Source: Bryobacterales bacterium (lineage in GTDB: Bacteria > Acidobacteriota > Terriglobia > Bryobacterales > Bryobacteraceae). Taken from it: a stretch of 36,957 bases of DNA. A program made the position numbers and the translations under genes. Positions 15,490 to 24,335 of this stretch are shown in pieces. The DNA is taken from positions 64,921 to 101,877 of the forward strand of contig PKYZ01000932.1 of NCBI GenBank assembly GCA_003132865.1, read 5' to 3'. Within the stretch, counting starts at the first letter, position 1. The number at the start of each line of letters is the position of its first letter. Below the pieces are notes generated by a model, which was not told the origin of the DNA, searched no databases, and saw nothing but the letters and a program-made list of their open reading frames with translations.

Positions 15490-16707
15490 ATGTTCCAGGA
15501 GCCGGACAAGTCAATCTCTTTTTTCGCGCGCACCAACTTCCGCCAGCAGGGCACGCTCTTCGGGATCAGGCAAGCGGACCGGCGCGCGCATATGTACGTG
15601 ATCGGGCAGACCGGCACGGGGAAATCGACGCTCCTCGAAACCCTCATCCTGCAGGACCTCGAAGCCGGCCGAGGGCTTGCGCTCCTTGATCCGCACGGAG
15701 ACCTGGTGGAAAAGATCATGCGGGAGTTGCCGGAGAACCGCGCGCGAGACACGATCTATTTCAACGCGTCCGACGTTACGCATCCTCTGGGCTTCAATCC
15801 GCTCGAACCCGTGCCTCCCGCCAAGCGCCCGCTCGCGGCCTCGGGACTGGTCGAAGTGTTCAAAAAAATCTGGGCCGATTCCTGGGGGCCGCGCCTTGAG
15901 CACATTCTGAGGAACGCTCTTCTCGCCCTCTTGGACCAGCCGGAAGCGACCCTGGCCGACGTGCTGCGGCTCCTGGACGACCCCGGCTTCCGGAAACGCG
16001 CCGCCGAGCGCGTCGCGAACGCCCCGGTACGCCGCTTCTGGCTCAAGGAGTACGAGAGCTACCCCGCGCGCTTCCGGGCGGAGGCCATCGTACCTATCCA
16101 GAACAAGGTCGGCGCATTCCTCTCAAATCCCATCCTCCGGGGGATTGTTACGCAGCCCAAGAGCGCCTTCGATCTGCGGCGGGTGATGGACGAAGGCCAG
16201 CCGCTCCTCGTGAATCTCGCCAAGGGGCGGATCGGCGAGGACGCGGCGTCATTACTCGGAGCCATGCTCGTCTCCCGCATCGGCCTCGGGGCTTTGAGCC
16301 GGGTGGACACACCGGAAACGGAGCGGCGCGATTTCTTTCTCTATCTCGATGAATTCCATACCTTCACCACCTTGAGCCTCGCCACGATGCTGCCGGAACT
16401 GCGCAAGTACCGGACGAATCTGATCCTCGCGCACCAGCACTTGGCCCAGCTAGACCCCTTGGTCCGGGAGGCCATCCTCGCGAATACGGGGACGATCATC
16501 TCCTTCCGGATCGGCGCGGCGGACGCCGAGATTCTGGGGAAAGAGTTCGCGCCGGAATTCGATGAGGTCGATCTCATCAATCTGCCGAACCACCATATCT
16601 ACCTGAAGCTCATGATCGACGGAAAGGTGTCGCGGGCGTTCAGCGCGGACACGATCGTGCCGGATGCTGTACCTGCGGTCCTTCCCATCGCGCCACCGCG
16701 GATATGA
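15490..16707 (+). CDS. VirD4/TraG-like ATPase (DNA transfer or HerA-type)
   Basis: A 405-residue FtsK/HerA-superfamily ATPase, related to type IV secretion coupling proteins that pump DNA. Walker A is IGQTGTGKST about 40 residues in; the LLDPHGDLVEKIM segment is typical of the TraG/VirD4 group; Walker B is FLYLDEFHTF; ILAHQHLAQL follows at the sensor position. No N-terminal membrane helices are present, unlike classical VirD4, so it is a cytosolic form. The ATG at 15490 is nine bases after an overlapping ATG at 15478 in another frame; a weak GGAAAAAT precedes it. It is divergent from the SWIM gene. No relaxase or other secretion gene is visible, so conjugation is not shown; DNA processing in the island is as likely. 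Confidence 0.85.
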   Translation: MFQEPDKSISFFARTNFRQQGTLFGIRQADRRAHMYVIGQTGTGKSTLLETLILQDLEAGRGLALLDPHGDLVEKIMRELPENRARDTIYFNASDVTHPLGFNPLEPVPPAKRPLAASGLVEVFKKIWADSWGPRLEHILRNALLALLDQPEATLADVLRLLDDPGFRKRAAERVANAPVRRFWLKEYESYPARFRAEAIVPIQNKVGAFLSNPILRGIVTQPKSAFDLRRVMDEGQPLLVNLAKGRIGEDAASLLGAMLVSRIGLGALSRVDTPETERRDFFLYLDEFHTFTTLSLATMLPELRKYRTNLILAHQHLAQLDPLVREAILANTGTIISFRIGAADAEILGKEFAPEFDEVDLINLPNHHIYLKLMIDGKVSRAFSADTIVPDAVPAVLPIAPPRI

Positions 16708-16804
16708 ACGCAGCCTGACGGCTGGGCTCGTCTTTCTGCGTCGCTGCGGGAACAGTACGAAACAGCGATACGGTGCAACGAGTGAGCGGCGGCATGTGAT
16801 TTCG

Positions 16805-17380
16805 TCAGTTGAACGGGATCACGTCGATGTAGTGGAGGCGCTTGGCTTTCAGTAGCTCTCTGAGTTCGTCAACTTGGTCTTCCGGCAGGTCAATGACAAC
16901 CGCCCATGTGACCCATTCCCTCGAATAGCCGCTGCACTGTCCTACCAGCCGATCCCGTTCCGCTTTGTTGGGATTCACCTTCAATTCCAGAGCCAGGCGA
17001 TTGTCGATCAGGATGTCCGGCGTGCCGTACGGTGTGCTCTCCCGACAGGCCAGTTCTATTCTTTCGTCTTCGTCATCCTCGTCGTCATCACCTTGATCCG
17101 AATCCGTATCGTCCTCTTCTTCCAGAGATTCTGGCAACCTCCGGTCAAGATAGCGGAATAAAGAATCGGTATATTCATCCTCAGTGTCGTAACCTCGGGG
17201 TGACCATCCCGTGAGCAGTTCACCGACCAGGCCACAAAGCCATTCGACACCGTCAGGGTCGTCTTTCTCCGCCCGGCTCTTCCGATCCTCATCATAGTGA
17301 TTCTTCAGTAGTAGCGCCCCGAGCGCGACGCCGCTAAGCGCAAAGGCTAGGCGCTTCAGGTTCTCGTCATCCGTGGCCAC
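16805..17380 (-). CDS. small restriction-endonuclease-fold protein
   Basis: A 191-residue protein. The C-terminal half reads TPDILIDNRLALELKV, which fits a PD-(D/E)XK core: Asp122, then Glu132-Leu-Lys134, followed by a helix and a strand (VTWAVVIDLP). The N terminus has a hydrophobic segment (LAFALSGVALGALLL) that may anchor it to the membrane, and the middle carries a striking acidic run of about 20 Asp/Glu residues between positions 87 and 107. The start ATG at 17380 has AGGTTCC-like sequence only, so the ribosome-binding site is weak. It is convergent with the VirD4-like ATPase and separated by 97 bases. It could be a nuclease, or an inactive nuclease-fold protein that only binds DNA. Confidence 0.6.
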   Translation of the reverse strand: MATDDENLKRLAFALSGVALGALLLKNHYDEDRKSRAEKDDPDGVEWLCGLVGELLTGWSPRGYDTEDEYTDSLFRYLDRRLPESLEEEDDTDSDQGDDDEDDEDERIELACRESTPYGTPDILIDNRLALELKVNPNKAERDRLVGQCSGYSREWVTWAVVIDLPEDQVDELRELLKAKRLHYIDVIPFN

Positions 17381-17908
17381 CGGAACCTCCTCAGAATCCA
17401 GATTGTCTCAGGTTTCGCCACCGAATGCGGATTCCGGGCGAAGGCGAACGGCCTTCCCGCGTGAAGCTGAACTCGGTCCGGGCTGATTCGGGACACAGAG
17501 CCGGGCACAAGTGGAACGCGTATATTGTGAGCGGAAGCCGGACCCTATTTGTATTTCACGGCCAGGCGTTCCAGTGGCCACACAACCTCGATCTTGCGTG
17601 AGGGTGGGAGCGGAGTGCTGCGTCGACTGGCCATCTCCATCAGTTCCCAGCGATTCCTCCCGTCACACGCCGGTTACGGCAGTTTGCAGACACGGGTTCC
17701 AACCACTTTGCCGTAACGTCGCCATCCCTGATGTGCGCCACTCGCGGTCCAGAGACAGCGCTTGGAGAGCTTAGATCAGCACTCTTTGCCGCTCGCGGCA
17801 TATCTGGAGTTCTTTCGCCGTCGCCCTCGTGCACGTAATCTTCCTTCCAGCACTCACGCATCGGCTCCGGCTGATTCGGGAGAATTCAAAACCAAAAAGA
17901 AGGAAGTT
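17381..17908. other. 528-base intergenic stretch
   Basis: No convincing gene. A 17-base near repeat, CCGG.CTGATTCGGGA, occurs at about 17477 and 17867, so the stretch may be partly duplicated or bound by a regulator. A short palindrome TGCCGC-TC-GCGGCA is at 17787-17800. The right end holds the ribosome-binding site AAGAAGGAAG of the DUF932 gene. Confidence 0.4.
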
Positions 17909-18625
17909 ATGACCGCAACATTGTTGTCCCAAACCGGCAAAATCACGCGGCAGGAACTGCAATTGGTTCCCGTCCCGCAAGGCACCTCAACCCATCAGCC
18001 GCTTTCGCACTACCAGATTGTGGGAGCGTTGCTCGAAACCCTCGGATTCCGGCGCATCGAAGTAGTGCGCGACGAGTACGCCGTCTCGCACGATGGTATG
18101 CGGATGTTCGGGGTGCTTGACCTGGAACTCGGCATCGCGGGCGTCCGGTTCTCAATCGGCATCAGGAACGCCAACGACAAAAGTATGCGCCTCGCCATGT
18201 GTATCGGCTATCGCGTGATGGTCTGCGACAATATGGCGTTCCATGGCGACTTCACGCCGGTACTCGCCAAACACTCGAAGAATTTCAGTTTGGTTGATGC
18301 CGTCTCAATCGGCGTCGATCGAATGCAACGCAACTTCGAGCCACTCGCCCGGCACATTGAATTGGTTCGGCAGGCGCCGATCACGGATGATGCCGCCAAG
18401 CTCGTCATCTACCAGGCGTTCGTGGAGGGCGAACTGGAGGTGCCGCGGCATCTGGCGCCGACCGTGCACAGCTGCTATTTCCAGCCGGCGCACGAGGAGT
18501 TCCAAGCGCGCACCGCCTGGAGCCTGTCGAACGCGTTCACGTCTGCGTTCAAGGAATTGGACGCGGTGCCGCAATTCCGGGCGACGGCAAAGTTGGGGCC
18601 GTTCCTGGAACAAGCGCTCCGCTGA
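17909..18625 (+). CDS. DUF932 protein
   Basis: A 238-residue protein of the DUF932 type, found on plasmids, phages and conjugative islands; molecular role unknown. Recognisable is the central block with FGVLDLELGIAGVRFSIGIRN-like sequence, the CIGYRVMVCDNMAFHGDF segment and the following helix with VDRMQRNF. The frame opens at 17762, but the ATG at 17909 is chosen because AAGAAGGAAG precedes it at good spacing and the upstream 49 codons look non-coding. A strong terminator follows 20 bases after the stop, so it is a single-gene unit. Its presence supports the reading of 12.8-28 kb as a mobile island. Confidence 0.88.
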   Translation: MTATLLSQTGKITRQELQLVPVPQGTSTHQPLSHYQIVGALLETLGFRRIEVVRDEYAVSHDGMRMFGVLDLELGIAGVRFSIGIRNANDKSMRLAMCIGYRVMVCDNMAFHGDFTPVLAKHSKNFSLVDAVSIGVDRMQRNFEPLARHIELVRQAPITDDAAKLVIYQAFVEGELEVPRHLAPTVHSCYFQPAHEEFQARTAWSLSNAFTSAFKELDAVPQFRATAKLGPFLEQALR

Positions 18626-18645
18626 ATCAGCGGCAGCCAATCATC

Positions 18646-18674
18646 AAGGGCAGAACATTTCTGCCCTTTTTTCT
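18646..18674 (+). terminator. rho-independent terminator
   Basis: Ten-base stem AAGGGCAGAA/TTCTGCCCTT with a three-base loop, followed by a T run. It ends the DUF932 unit and insulates the restriction operon that follows. Confidence 0.92.
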
Positions 18675-18775
18675 TTGCGCTGCCGTTACGAAAGATAGCC
18701 CGATAAATCCTTTCCTGAGTTGCAAATAGCTGGACAGAGGGGTACATTTAGGGATGTAATATTCCACACGTCCAA

Positions 18776-19807
18776 ATGGCAGCAACAAAGCACACCAACG
18801 AAATAACAGCGACACTTTGGGGCATCCACGCCGGCAAGACGGGCGACGCTGACACGCTCTTCCTCAAGAAGAAGTACGTTGCGCTCGGCTGGGCAAAAAT
18901 GGGGGATCTCGGTTCGCTCAAAGACCGTGACGCCTTCAAAGACCGGGTTGCCCAGGCGTATCCGGAGAGCAAGCCGGGCGCGATACCCAACAATGCCGGC
19001 CAACTCTTCCGGTTCGTTCACGAAATGAAATCCGGAGACCTCGTGATTTACGCTTCGAAGCTCGATCACCAGGTCCACATTGGGCGTGTCACCGGTCCCT
19101 ACAAGTACGATCTATCCCTCGACGCTGGCTATCCACACCTCCGGCCGGTGGAATGGCTCAAAGAGTTTCCCCGAACGCATTTTTCACAAGGGGCGCTCTA
19201 TGAGATCGGATCGGCGATGAGCTTTTTCCAGGTGAAGACCTACGCCGATGAGTTCACGGCAGCTTTGGAAGGAAAAGGGGCGCCGCTTCCGGTCGCGCAA
19301 GATGCGACGGTGGGGCAGGTCGCGGAGGATATCGAAGAGACCACCAGAGATTTCATTCTGAAGCGCTTGGCGCAGGATTTGAAGGGACATCCATTCGCGC
19401 ACTTTGTCGCCCATCTCCTGAGCGCGATGGGCTACCAGTGTCGCGTGGCGCCCGAGGGTCCGGATGGCGGCATTGATATTCTCGCCCACGAGGACGAACT
19501 TGGCTTCAAACCCCCGATCATTAAAGTGCAGGTGAAAAGCACGACCGGCAGTATTGGCAATGAAGTGGTGACGGCGCTCTATGGGCACGTGAAGCCTGGA
19601 GAGTATGGGCTGTTGGTGACCCTGGGGACGTTCTCGAATCAAGCGCGTACTTTCGCTCGCAATCAAAGCAACCTTCGGTTGGTGGACGGAGAGGATCTGG
19701 TGAACCTCATCTACCAGCACTACGAGCGATTCGACTCGCGGTATAAAGGGCTCCTGCCCCTGCGGAGAGTGTACGTACCGGAAGCCATTGAAGGAGAAAA
19801 CGAGTAG
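18776..19807 (+). CDS. Mrr-like restriction endonuclease with N-terminal sensor domain
   Basis: A 343-residue protein of two parts. Residues about 200-330 are an Mrr catalytic domain: a helix FAHFVAHLLSAMGYQ, then GPDGGIDILAHED (the Asp near 234) and IKVQVKST (Gln-x-Lys near 253-255), the QxK version of the PD-(D/E)XK site. Residues 10-165 (TLWGIHAGKTGDADTLFLKK, AGQLFRFVHEMKSGDLVIY, HIGRVTGPYKYD) look like a PUA/EVE-type domain, which in related nucleases reads modified bases. The protein could therefore cut modified foreign DNA, complementing the type I system. Its stop is six bases before hsdM, so it is probably co-transcribed with hsdMSR. The ATG at 18776 has no clear ribosome-binding site. 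Confidence 0.85.
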   Translation: MAATKHTNEITATLWGIHAGKTGDADTLFLKKKYVALGWAKMGDLGSLKDRDAFKDRVAQAYPESKPGAIPNNAGQLFRFVHEMKSGDLVIYASKLDHQVHIGRVTGPYKYDLSLDAGYPHLRPVEWLKEFPRTHFSQGALYEIGSAMSFFQVKTYADEFTAALEGKGAPLPVAQDATVGQVAEDIEETTRDFILKRLAQDLKGHPFAHFVAHLLSAMGYQCRVAPEGPDGGIDILAHEDELGFKPPIIKVQVKSTTGSIGNEVVTALYGHVKPGEYGLLVTLGTFSNQARTFARNQSNLRLVDGEDLVNLIYQHYERFDSRYKGLLPLRRVYVPEAIEGENE

Positions 19808-19813
19808 ATTTTT

Positions 19814-21268
19814 ATGTTCGAACAAGTCTTTAAAAACATTGACGACGTTCTCCGAAAAGAAGCAGGCTGCACAACCGAGCTCGACTACACCGAGCAGTCC
19901 TCGTGGCTCCTCTTCCTGAAATACCTCGATGACCTGGAAGACGAGCGGGCCGTGGAAGCGCAACTAGATGGCAGGAAATACGCCTTTATCCTCGACAAGC
20001 CTTATCGGTGGGGGAACTGGGCTGCGCCTAAGAGCAAGGACGGTAAGCTCGACCACAACGCCGCCATGACCGGCGACGACCTCCGCGATTTCGTCAACCT
20101 GAAGCTCTTTCCATACCTCCACGGCTTCAAACAGAAGGCTACCGGGGCGAACACCATCGAATACAAGATTGGAGAGATTTTTGGTGAGATCAAAAACAAA
20201 ATCCAGAGCGGCTATAACATGCGCGAGATTATCGACAGCATCGACGAACTGCGCTTCCGCTCGCAAACCGAGAAACATGAACTATCACAGCTCTACGAGG
20301 AGAAGATCAAGCGGATGGGTAATGCCGGGCGCAATGGCGGCGAGTATTACACTCCGCGTCCACTCATCCGCGCCATCATCCGTGTAATAAAACCCAAGAT
20401 CGGAGAGAGAATCTACGATGGCGCGTGCGGTTCGGCTGGCTTTCTCTGTGAATCGTTCGTTTATATGAACGCCAGAGGTAACCTCACTACCAAAGACCTC
20501 GACACACTTCAGGACCGCACCTTCTACGGCAAGGAAAAAAAGTCCCTCGCCTACGTCATCGCGATCATGAATATGATCCTGCATGGTATCGACGCTCCTA
20601 ATATCATCCACACCAACACCCTCTCCGAGAATCTCGCTGATATCCAAGAGAAAGACCGCTATAATGTGGTACTGGCAAATCCACCCTTCGGCGGCCAGGA
20701 GCGCAAGGAAGTACAGCAAAACTTTCCCATCCGCACAGGCGAGACCGCCTTTCTCTTTCTCCAGCATTTTATCAAGAGTCTCAAGGCCGGAGGGCGAGGC
20801 GGCGTGGTTATCAAGAACACTTTCCTCTCCAATACGGACAACGCATCTGTGAGCCTCCGCAAGCTCCTGCTGGAAAGCTGCAACCTACACTCAGTGCTCG
20901 ACTGTCCAAGTGGTGTATTTCAGGGCGCCGGCGTGAAGACAATCGTTTTGTTCTTTGAGAAAGGCGCGCCCACGCGCAAGATTTGGTACTACCAACTAGA
21001 TCCGGGTCGCAATCTTGGCAAGATCAACCCGCTCAACGATGACGACCTCGCCGATTTCGTCAAGCTTCAGAAGCCCCACGCCGATTCGCCCAAGAGCTGG
21101 AGCGTGGACGTTAAGAGTATTGACCCGAAAACCTGCGACCTCGCCGTGAAGAATCCAAATGGCGGTCAGGAAATAACGCACCGAAGCCCAAAAAAGATTA
21201 TAGACGAAATCGCAGCGTTGGACGCCGAGAGCGCGGAGGTGCTGAGGAACATCAAGGCGCAGCTATGA
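19814..21268 (+). CDS. hsdM: type I restriction-modification methyltransferase subunit
   Basis: HsdM methylates adenine in the target sequence and forms the core of the type I complex with HsdS and HsdR. The 484-residue protein has the N-terminal helical HsdM_N domain (TELDYTEQSSWLLFLKYLDD), the bridge GEYYTPRPLIRAIIRVIKP, SAM motif I DGACGSAGFL, and catalytic motif IV NPPFGGQ with Asn near residue 289. Length is normal for the family and no residue looks missing. The start ATG is six bases after the Mrr-like gene, and the stop overlaps the hsdS start (ATGA), so the genes form one operon. Confidence 0.96.
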   Translation: MFEQVFKNIDDVLRKEAGCTTELDYTEQSSWLLFLKYLDDLEDERAVEAQLDGRKYAFILDKPYRWGNWAAPKSKDGKLDHNAAMTGDDLRDFVNLKLFPYLHGFKQKATGANTIEYKIGEIFGEIKNKIQSGYNMREIIDSIDELRFRSQTEKHELSQLYEEKIKRMGNAGRNGGEYYTPRPLIRAIIRVIKPKIGERIYDGACGSAGFLCESFVYMNARGNLTTKDLDTLQDRTFYGKEKKSLAYVIAIMNMILHGIDAPNIIHTNTLSENLADIQEKDRYNVVLANPPFGGQERKEVQQNFPIRTGETAFLFLQHFIKSLKAGGRGGVVIKNTFLSNTDNASVSLRKLLLESCNLHSVLDCPSGVFQGAGVKTIVLFFEKGAPTRKIWYYQLDPGRNLGKINPLNDDDLADFVKLQKPHADSPKSWSVDVKSIDPKTCDLAVKNPNGGQEITHRSPKKIIDEIAALDAESAEVLRNIKAQL

Positions 21269-22479
21269 AGAGCTCCTGGAAAACAAAAACACTCGATGAT
21301 GTCTGCCAGTTCTCGAATGGGCTCTGGAAAGGTGAGAGCCCCCCTTTTGTCAATATTGGTGTGATCCGAAATACTAACTTCACCAAAGAAGGAACGCTGG
21401 ATGATTCAGACATTGCGTATCTCGACGTAGAGGCGAAGAAGCTGCAAAAGCGCCGCCTCCAGTTTGGTGACATCATCCTTGAAAAGTCTGGGGGTGGCCC
21501 GAAGCAGCCGGTAGGGCGTGTTGCCCTGTTCGACAAGGAAGAAGGTGACTTCTCGTTCAGTAATTTCACTGCTGCCCTAAGAGTCCTCGATCCTCACGAG
21601 CTAGATTTTCGATTTCTCCACAAGTTTTTGTATTGGACCTATCTATCTGGTGTTACAGAAGGGATGCAAAGCCACTCCACTGGCATACGTAATTTGGATG
21701 GCGACGCCTACAAGGCCATTAAAATCTCTTTCCCCCCGCTCGCCGAACAGCAGCGGCTCGTCGGCCTCCTAAACGAAGCGTTTGATGGCATCGCCAACGC
21801 AAAAGAAAACGCGAAAGAAAACCGTGAAAACGCACGCGCCATCTTCGAGAGTTATCTCCAATCTGTTTTCACCCACCGCGGTAAGGTATGGATGGAAACA
21901 ACTATCGGGCAGCACATCCGATTCATCGACTATCGCGGCAGGACGCCCGAGAAGACCGAAAGCGGATTGAGGCTTATCACTGCAAAGAATGTAAAGATGG
22001 GCTACCTACAAGAGACGCCGATGGAGTTCGTCGCACCGGATTCTTACGACGGCTGGATGACCCGTGGCATCCCACAGCTCGGAGATGTCCTTTTCACAAC
22101 GGAAGCACCGCTTGCGAATGTTGCTCAGCTCGATACTGATGAGAAGGTCGTCTTTGCACAGCGCATCATCATCATGCAGCCGGATACTTCAAAACTCGAC
22201 AGGACCTTTTTGAAATACCTTCTGTTGTCACAACCGGTCCAGCAACGCATTCATGCCAAGGGAACGGGCGCAACGGTAAAAGGTATCAAGGCAAGTCTCC
22301 TCAAGACTGTTGAGATTTCATTCCCGAAATCTCTCGCCGAACAGGAACAGATCGTCGCCAAACTCGATGCTCTCCATGAAGAAACTCAACGCCTCGAAAA
22401 CATCTACCAAGAGAAACTCGCAGCGCTGGAGGCGTTGAAAAGGTCGCTGTTGTATTCCACTTTTAGTAGGCAACTATAA
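21265..22479 (+). CDS. hsdS: type I restriction-modification specificity subunit
   Basis: HsdS recognises the bipartite DNA target and holds two HsdM copies. The 404 residues divide into two target-recognition domains, about 1-160 and 205-355, each followed by a conserved helical spacer. The first spacer starts at PPLAEQQRLVGLLNEAFDGI and the second at SLAEQEQIVAKLDALHEE, which shows the internal duplication. Both halves appear complete, so the system should have a two-part recognition site; the sequence of that site cannot be read from the protein by eye. The start overlaps the hsdM stop, and hsdR begins 12 bases after its stop. Confidence 0.94.
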   Translation: MKSSWKTKTLDDVCQFSNGLWKGESPPFVNIGVIRNTNFTKEGTLDDSDIAYLDVEAKKLQKRRLQFGDIILEKSGGGPKQPVGRVALFDKEEGDFSFSNFTAALRVLDPHELDFRFLHKFLYWTYLSGVTEGMQSHSTGIRNLDGDAYKAIKISFPPLAEQQRLVGLLNEAFDGIANAKENAKENRENARAIFESYLQSVFTHRGKVWMETTIGQHIRFIDYRGRTPEKTESGLRLITAKNVKMGYLQETPMEFVAPDSYDGWMTRGIPQLGDVLFTTEAPLANVAQLDTDEKVVFAQRIIIMQPDTSKLDRTFLKYLLLSQPVQQRIHAKGTGATVKGIKASLLKTVEISFPKSLAEQEQIVAKLDALHEETQRLENIYQEKLAALEALKRSLLYSTFSRQL

Positions 22480-22490
22480 TAAGGTGCGCT

Positions 22491-24335
22491 ATGAACGAAG
22501 CCGAAACCAGAATCGAGCACATTGACCCTGCACTGAAAGCAGCGGGTTGGGGTGTGGTTGAGGACAGCCGCATCCTGCGCGAATACCATATCACACCCGG
22601 CCGCATCGAAGGGTTAGGGCAACGCGCGAAGCCGTTGATTGCGGATTACGTGCTGGTCTATCGGAACCACAAGCTGGCCGTTAATGAGGCGAAGGCCTGG
22701 GACAAAGAACTGACTGAGGGCGTGGCGCAGGCGAAGAACTACGCCGGCAAGTTGGCCGTGCGCTTCGCGTACGCCAGCAACGGCCAGGGCATCTACGCCA
22801 CAGACATGGAGACTGGTAAAGAAGGGGAGGTGGATCACTACCCGACGCCGGAGGAACTCTGGAACCTGAGCTTCGCCAAAAAGAACGCTTGGCGCGATCG
22901 GTTCGCGGCCGTGCCTTACGAGGATAAGGGTGGCTCGCATCCAGGACGCTACTACCAGGACATCGCAATAGAGCGAGTTCTGGAGGCCATTACAAACGGC
23001 CAGGACCGCATCCTACTCACCTTGGCCACCGGCACCGGCAAGACATTTATCGCATTTCAGATCGCCTGGAAGTTGTTTCACTCCCGTTGGAACCGGAGCG
23101 GCCAGCCAACGCGGCGCCCGCGCATCCTCTTCCTCGCCGACCGGAACATCCTGGCCGATCAGGCTTACAATGCTTTCTCCGCGTTCCCAGAGGACGCGTT
23201 GGTGCGTATTGCCCCTGAGGACATCCGGAAGAAAGGCAAGGTGCCCAAGAACGGCAGCTTGTTCTTCACAATTTTCCAGACGTTCATGAGCGGACCGCCG
23301 AAGGATGGCAACCCCAGCCCGTATTTCGGGGAGTATCCGCCGGATTTTTTCGATTTCATCGTCATCGACGAGTGCCATCGCGGCGGCGCAAACGACGAAA
23401 GCAACTGGCGCGGCATCATGGAGTATTTTGCCCCAGCGGTGCAACTCGGCCTTACGGCAACACCTAAGCGCACCGAGAACGCCGATACGTACCGCTACTT
23501 TGGCGAGCCTGTATATATTTACTCGCTCAAGGAAGGCATCAACGACGGTTTTCTTACGCCGTTCAAGGTAAAGCAGATTCAGACCACGCTGGACGACTAT
23601 GTTTACACCCCAGACGACCAGGTGGTAGAGGGCGAGATCGAGGCCGGCAAACGCTACACGGAGACGGACTTCAATAAGATCATCGAGATCAAAGAGCGCG
23701 AGGCGTACCGGGTGAAGCTGTTCATGGACCAGATAAACCAGAACGAAAAAACTCTGGTGTTCTGTGCAACGCAGATCCACGCCCTGGCCGTGCGCGATCT
23801 CATCAACCAGATGAAAACCAGCAGCGATCCGAACTACTGCCACCGGGTGACGGCGAATGACGGTGCGCTGGGCGAACAGTACCTGCGGGATTTCCAGGAC
23901 AACGAGAAGACGGTCCCGACGATTTTAACAACATCACAGAAGCTCTCGACGGGCGTGGATGCGCGCAACATCCGCAACATCGTCCTGATGCGGCCCATCA
24001 ACTCGATGATTGAGTTCAAGCAAATCATCGGGCGGGGCACGCGGCTTTTCGATGGGAAAGATTACTTCACGATCTACGATTTCGTAAAAGCATATCTCCA
24101 CTTCAACGACCCAGAGTGGGATGGCGAACCGCTTGCACCGGAAGCGTGTCCCAAATGCGGCGCGCGGCCGTGCGTTTGTGAAGCGGCGCCACCAAAGCCG
24201 TGTCCGGTCTGCGGCCAGCAGCCCTGCGTCTGCCCGCCCGAGCCCTGTCCGAAATGCGGTCAGCGTCCGTGCGTTTGCAACAAGAAAGCGAAGCGAAACT
24301 CGCTGACGGCAAGGAGCGCACAATCCAGCACATGA
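22491..24335 (+). CDS. hsdR: type I restriction endonuclease/translocase subunit, N-terminal 614 residues (frameshifted)
   Basis: HsdR translocates DNA with ATP and cuts it. Nuclease site: Asp52 and Glu66-Ala-Lys68 (ADYVLVYRNHKLAVNEAKA). Motor: Walker A ATGTGKT at 179-185, VIDECH with DECH at 293-296, LTATPKR, and IGRGTRLF. After the motor come repeated cysteine motifs (CPKCGARPCVC, CPVCGQQPCVC, CPKCGQRPCVC), and then the frame leaves the family: residues after CNKKAK do not match and stop at 24335. The expected continuation (KLADGKERTIQHMM) is found in the -1 frame from 24296. Thus one base is missing near 24290, or the protein is made as two parts. The nuclease and motor domains are complete. 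Confidence 0.9.
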   Translation: MNEAETRIEHIDPALKAAGWGVVEDSRILREYHITPGRIEGLGQRAKPLIADYVLVYRNHKLAVNEAKAWDKELTEGVAQAKNYAGKLAVRFAYASNGQGIYATDMETGKEGEVDHYPTPEELWNLSFAKKNAWRDRFAAVPYEDKGGSHPGRYYQDIAIERVLEAITNGQDRILLTLATGTGKTFIAFQIAWKLFHSRWNRSGQPTRRPRILFLADRNILADQAYNAFSAFPEDALVRIAPEDIRKKGKVPKNGSLFFTIFQTFMSGPPKDGNPSPYFGEYPPDFFDFIVIDECHRGGANDESNWRGIMEYFAPAVQLGLTATPKRTENADTYRYFGEPVYIYSLKEGINDGFLTPFKVKQIQTTLDDYVYTPDDQVVEGEIEAGKRYTETDFNKIIEIKEREAYRVKLFMDQINQNEKTLVFCATQIHALAVRDLINQMKTSSDPNYCHRVTANDGALGEQYLRDFQDNEKTVPTILTTSQKLSTGVDARNIRNIVLMRPINSMIEFKQIIGRGTRLFDGKDYFTIYDFVKAYLHFNDPEWDGEPLAPEACPKCGARPCVCEAAPPKPCPVCGQQPCVCPPEPCPKCGQRPCVCNKKAKRNSLTARSAQSST

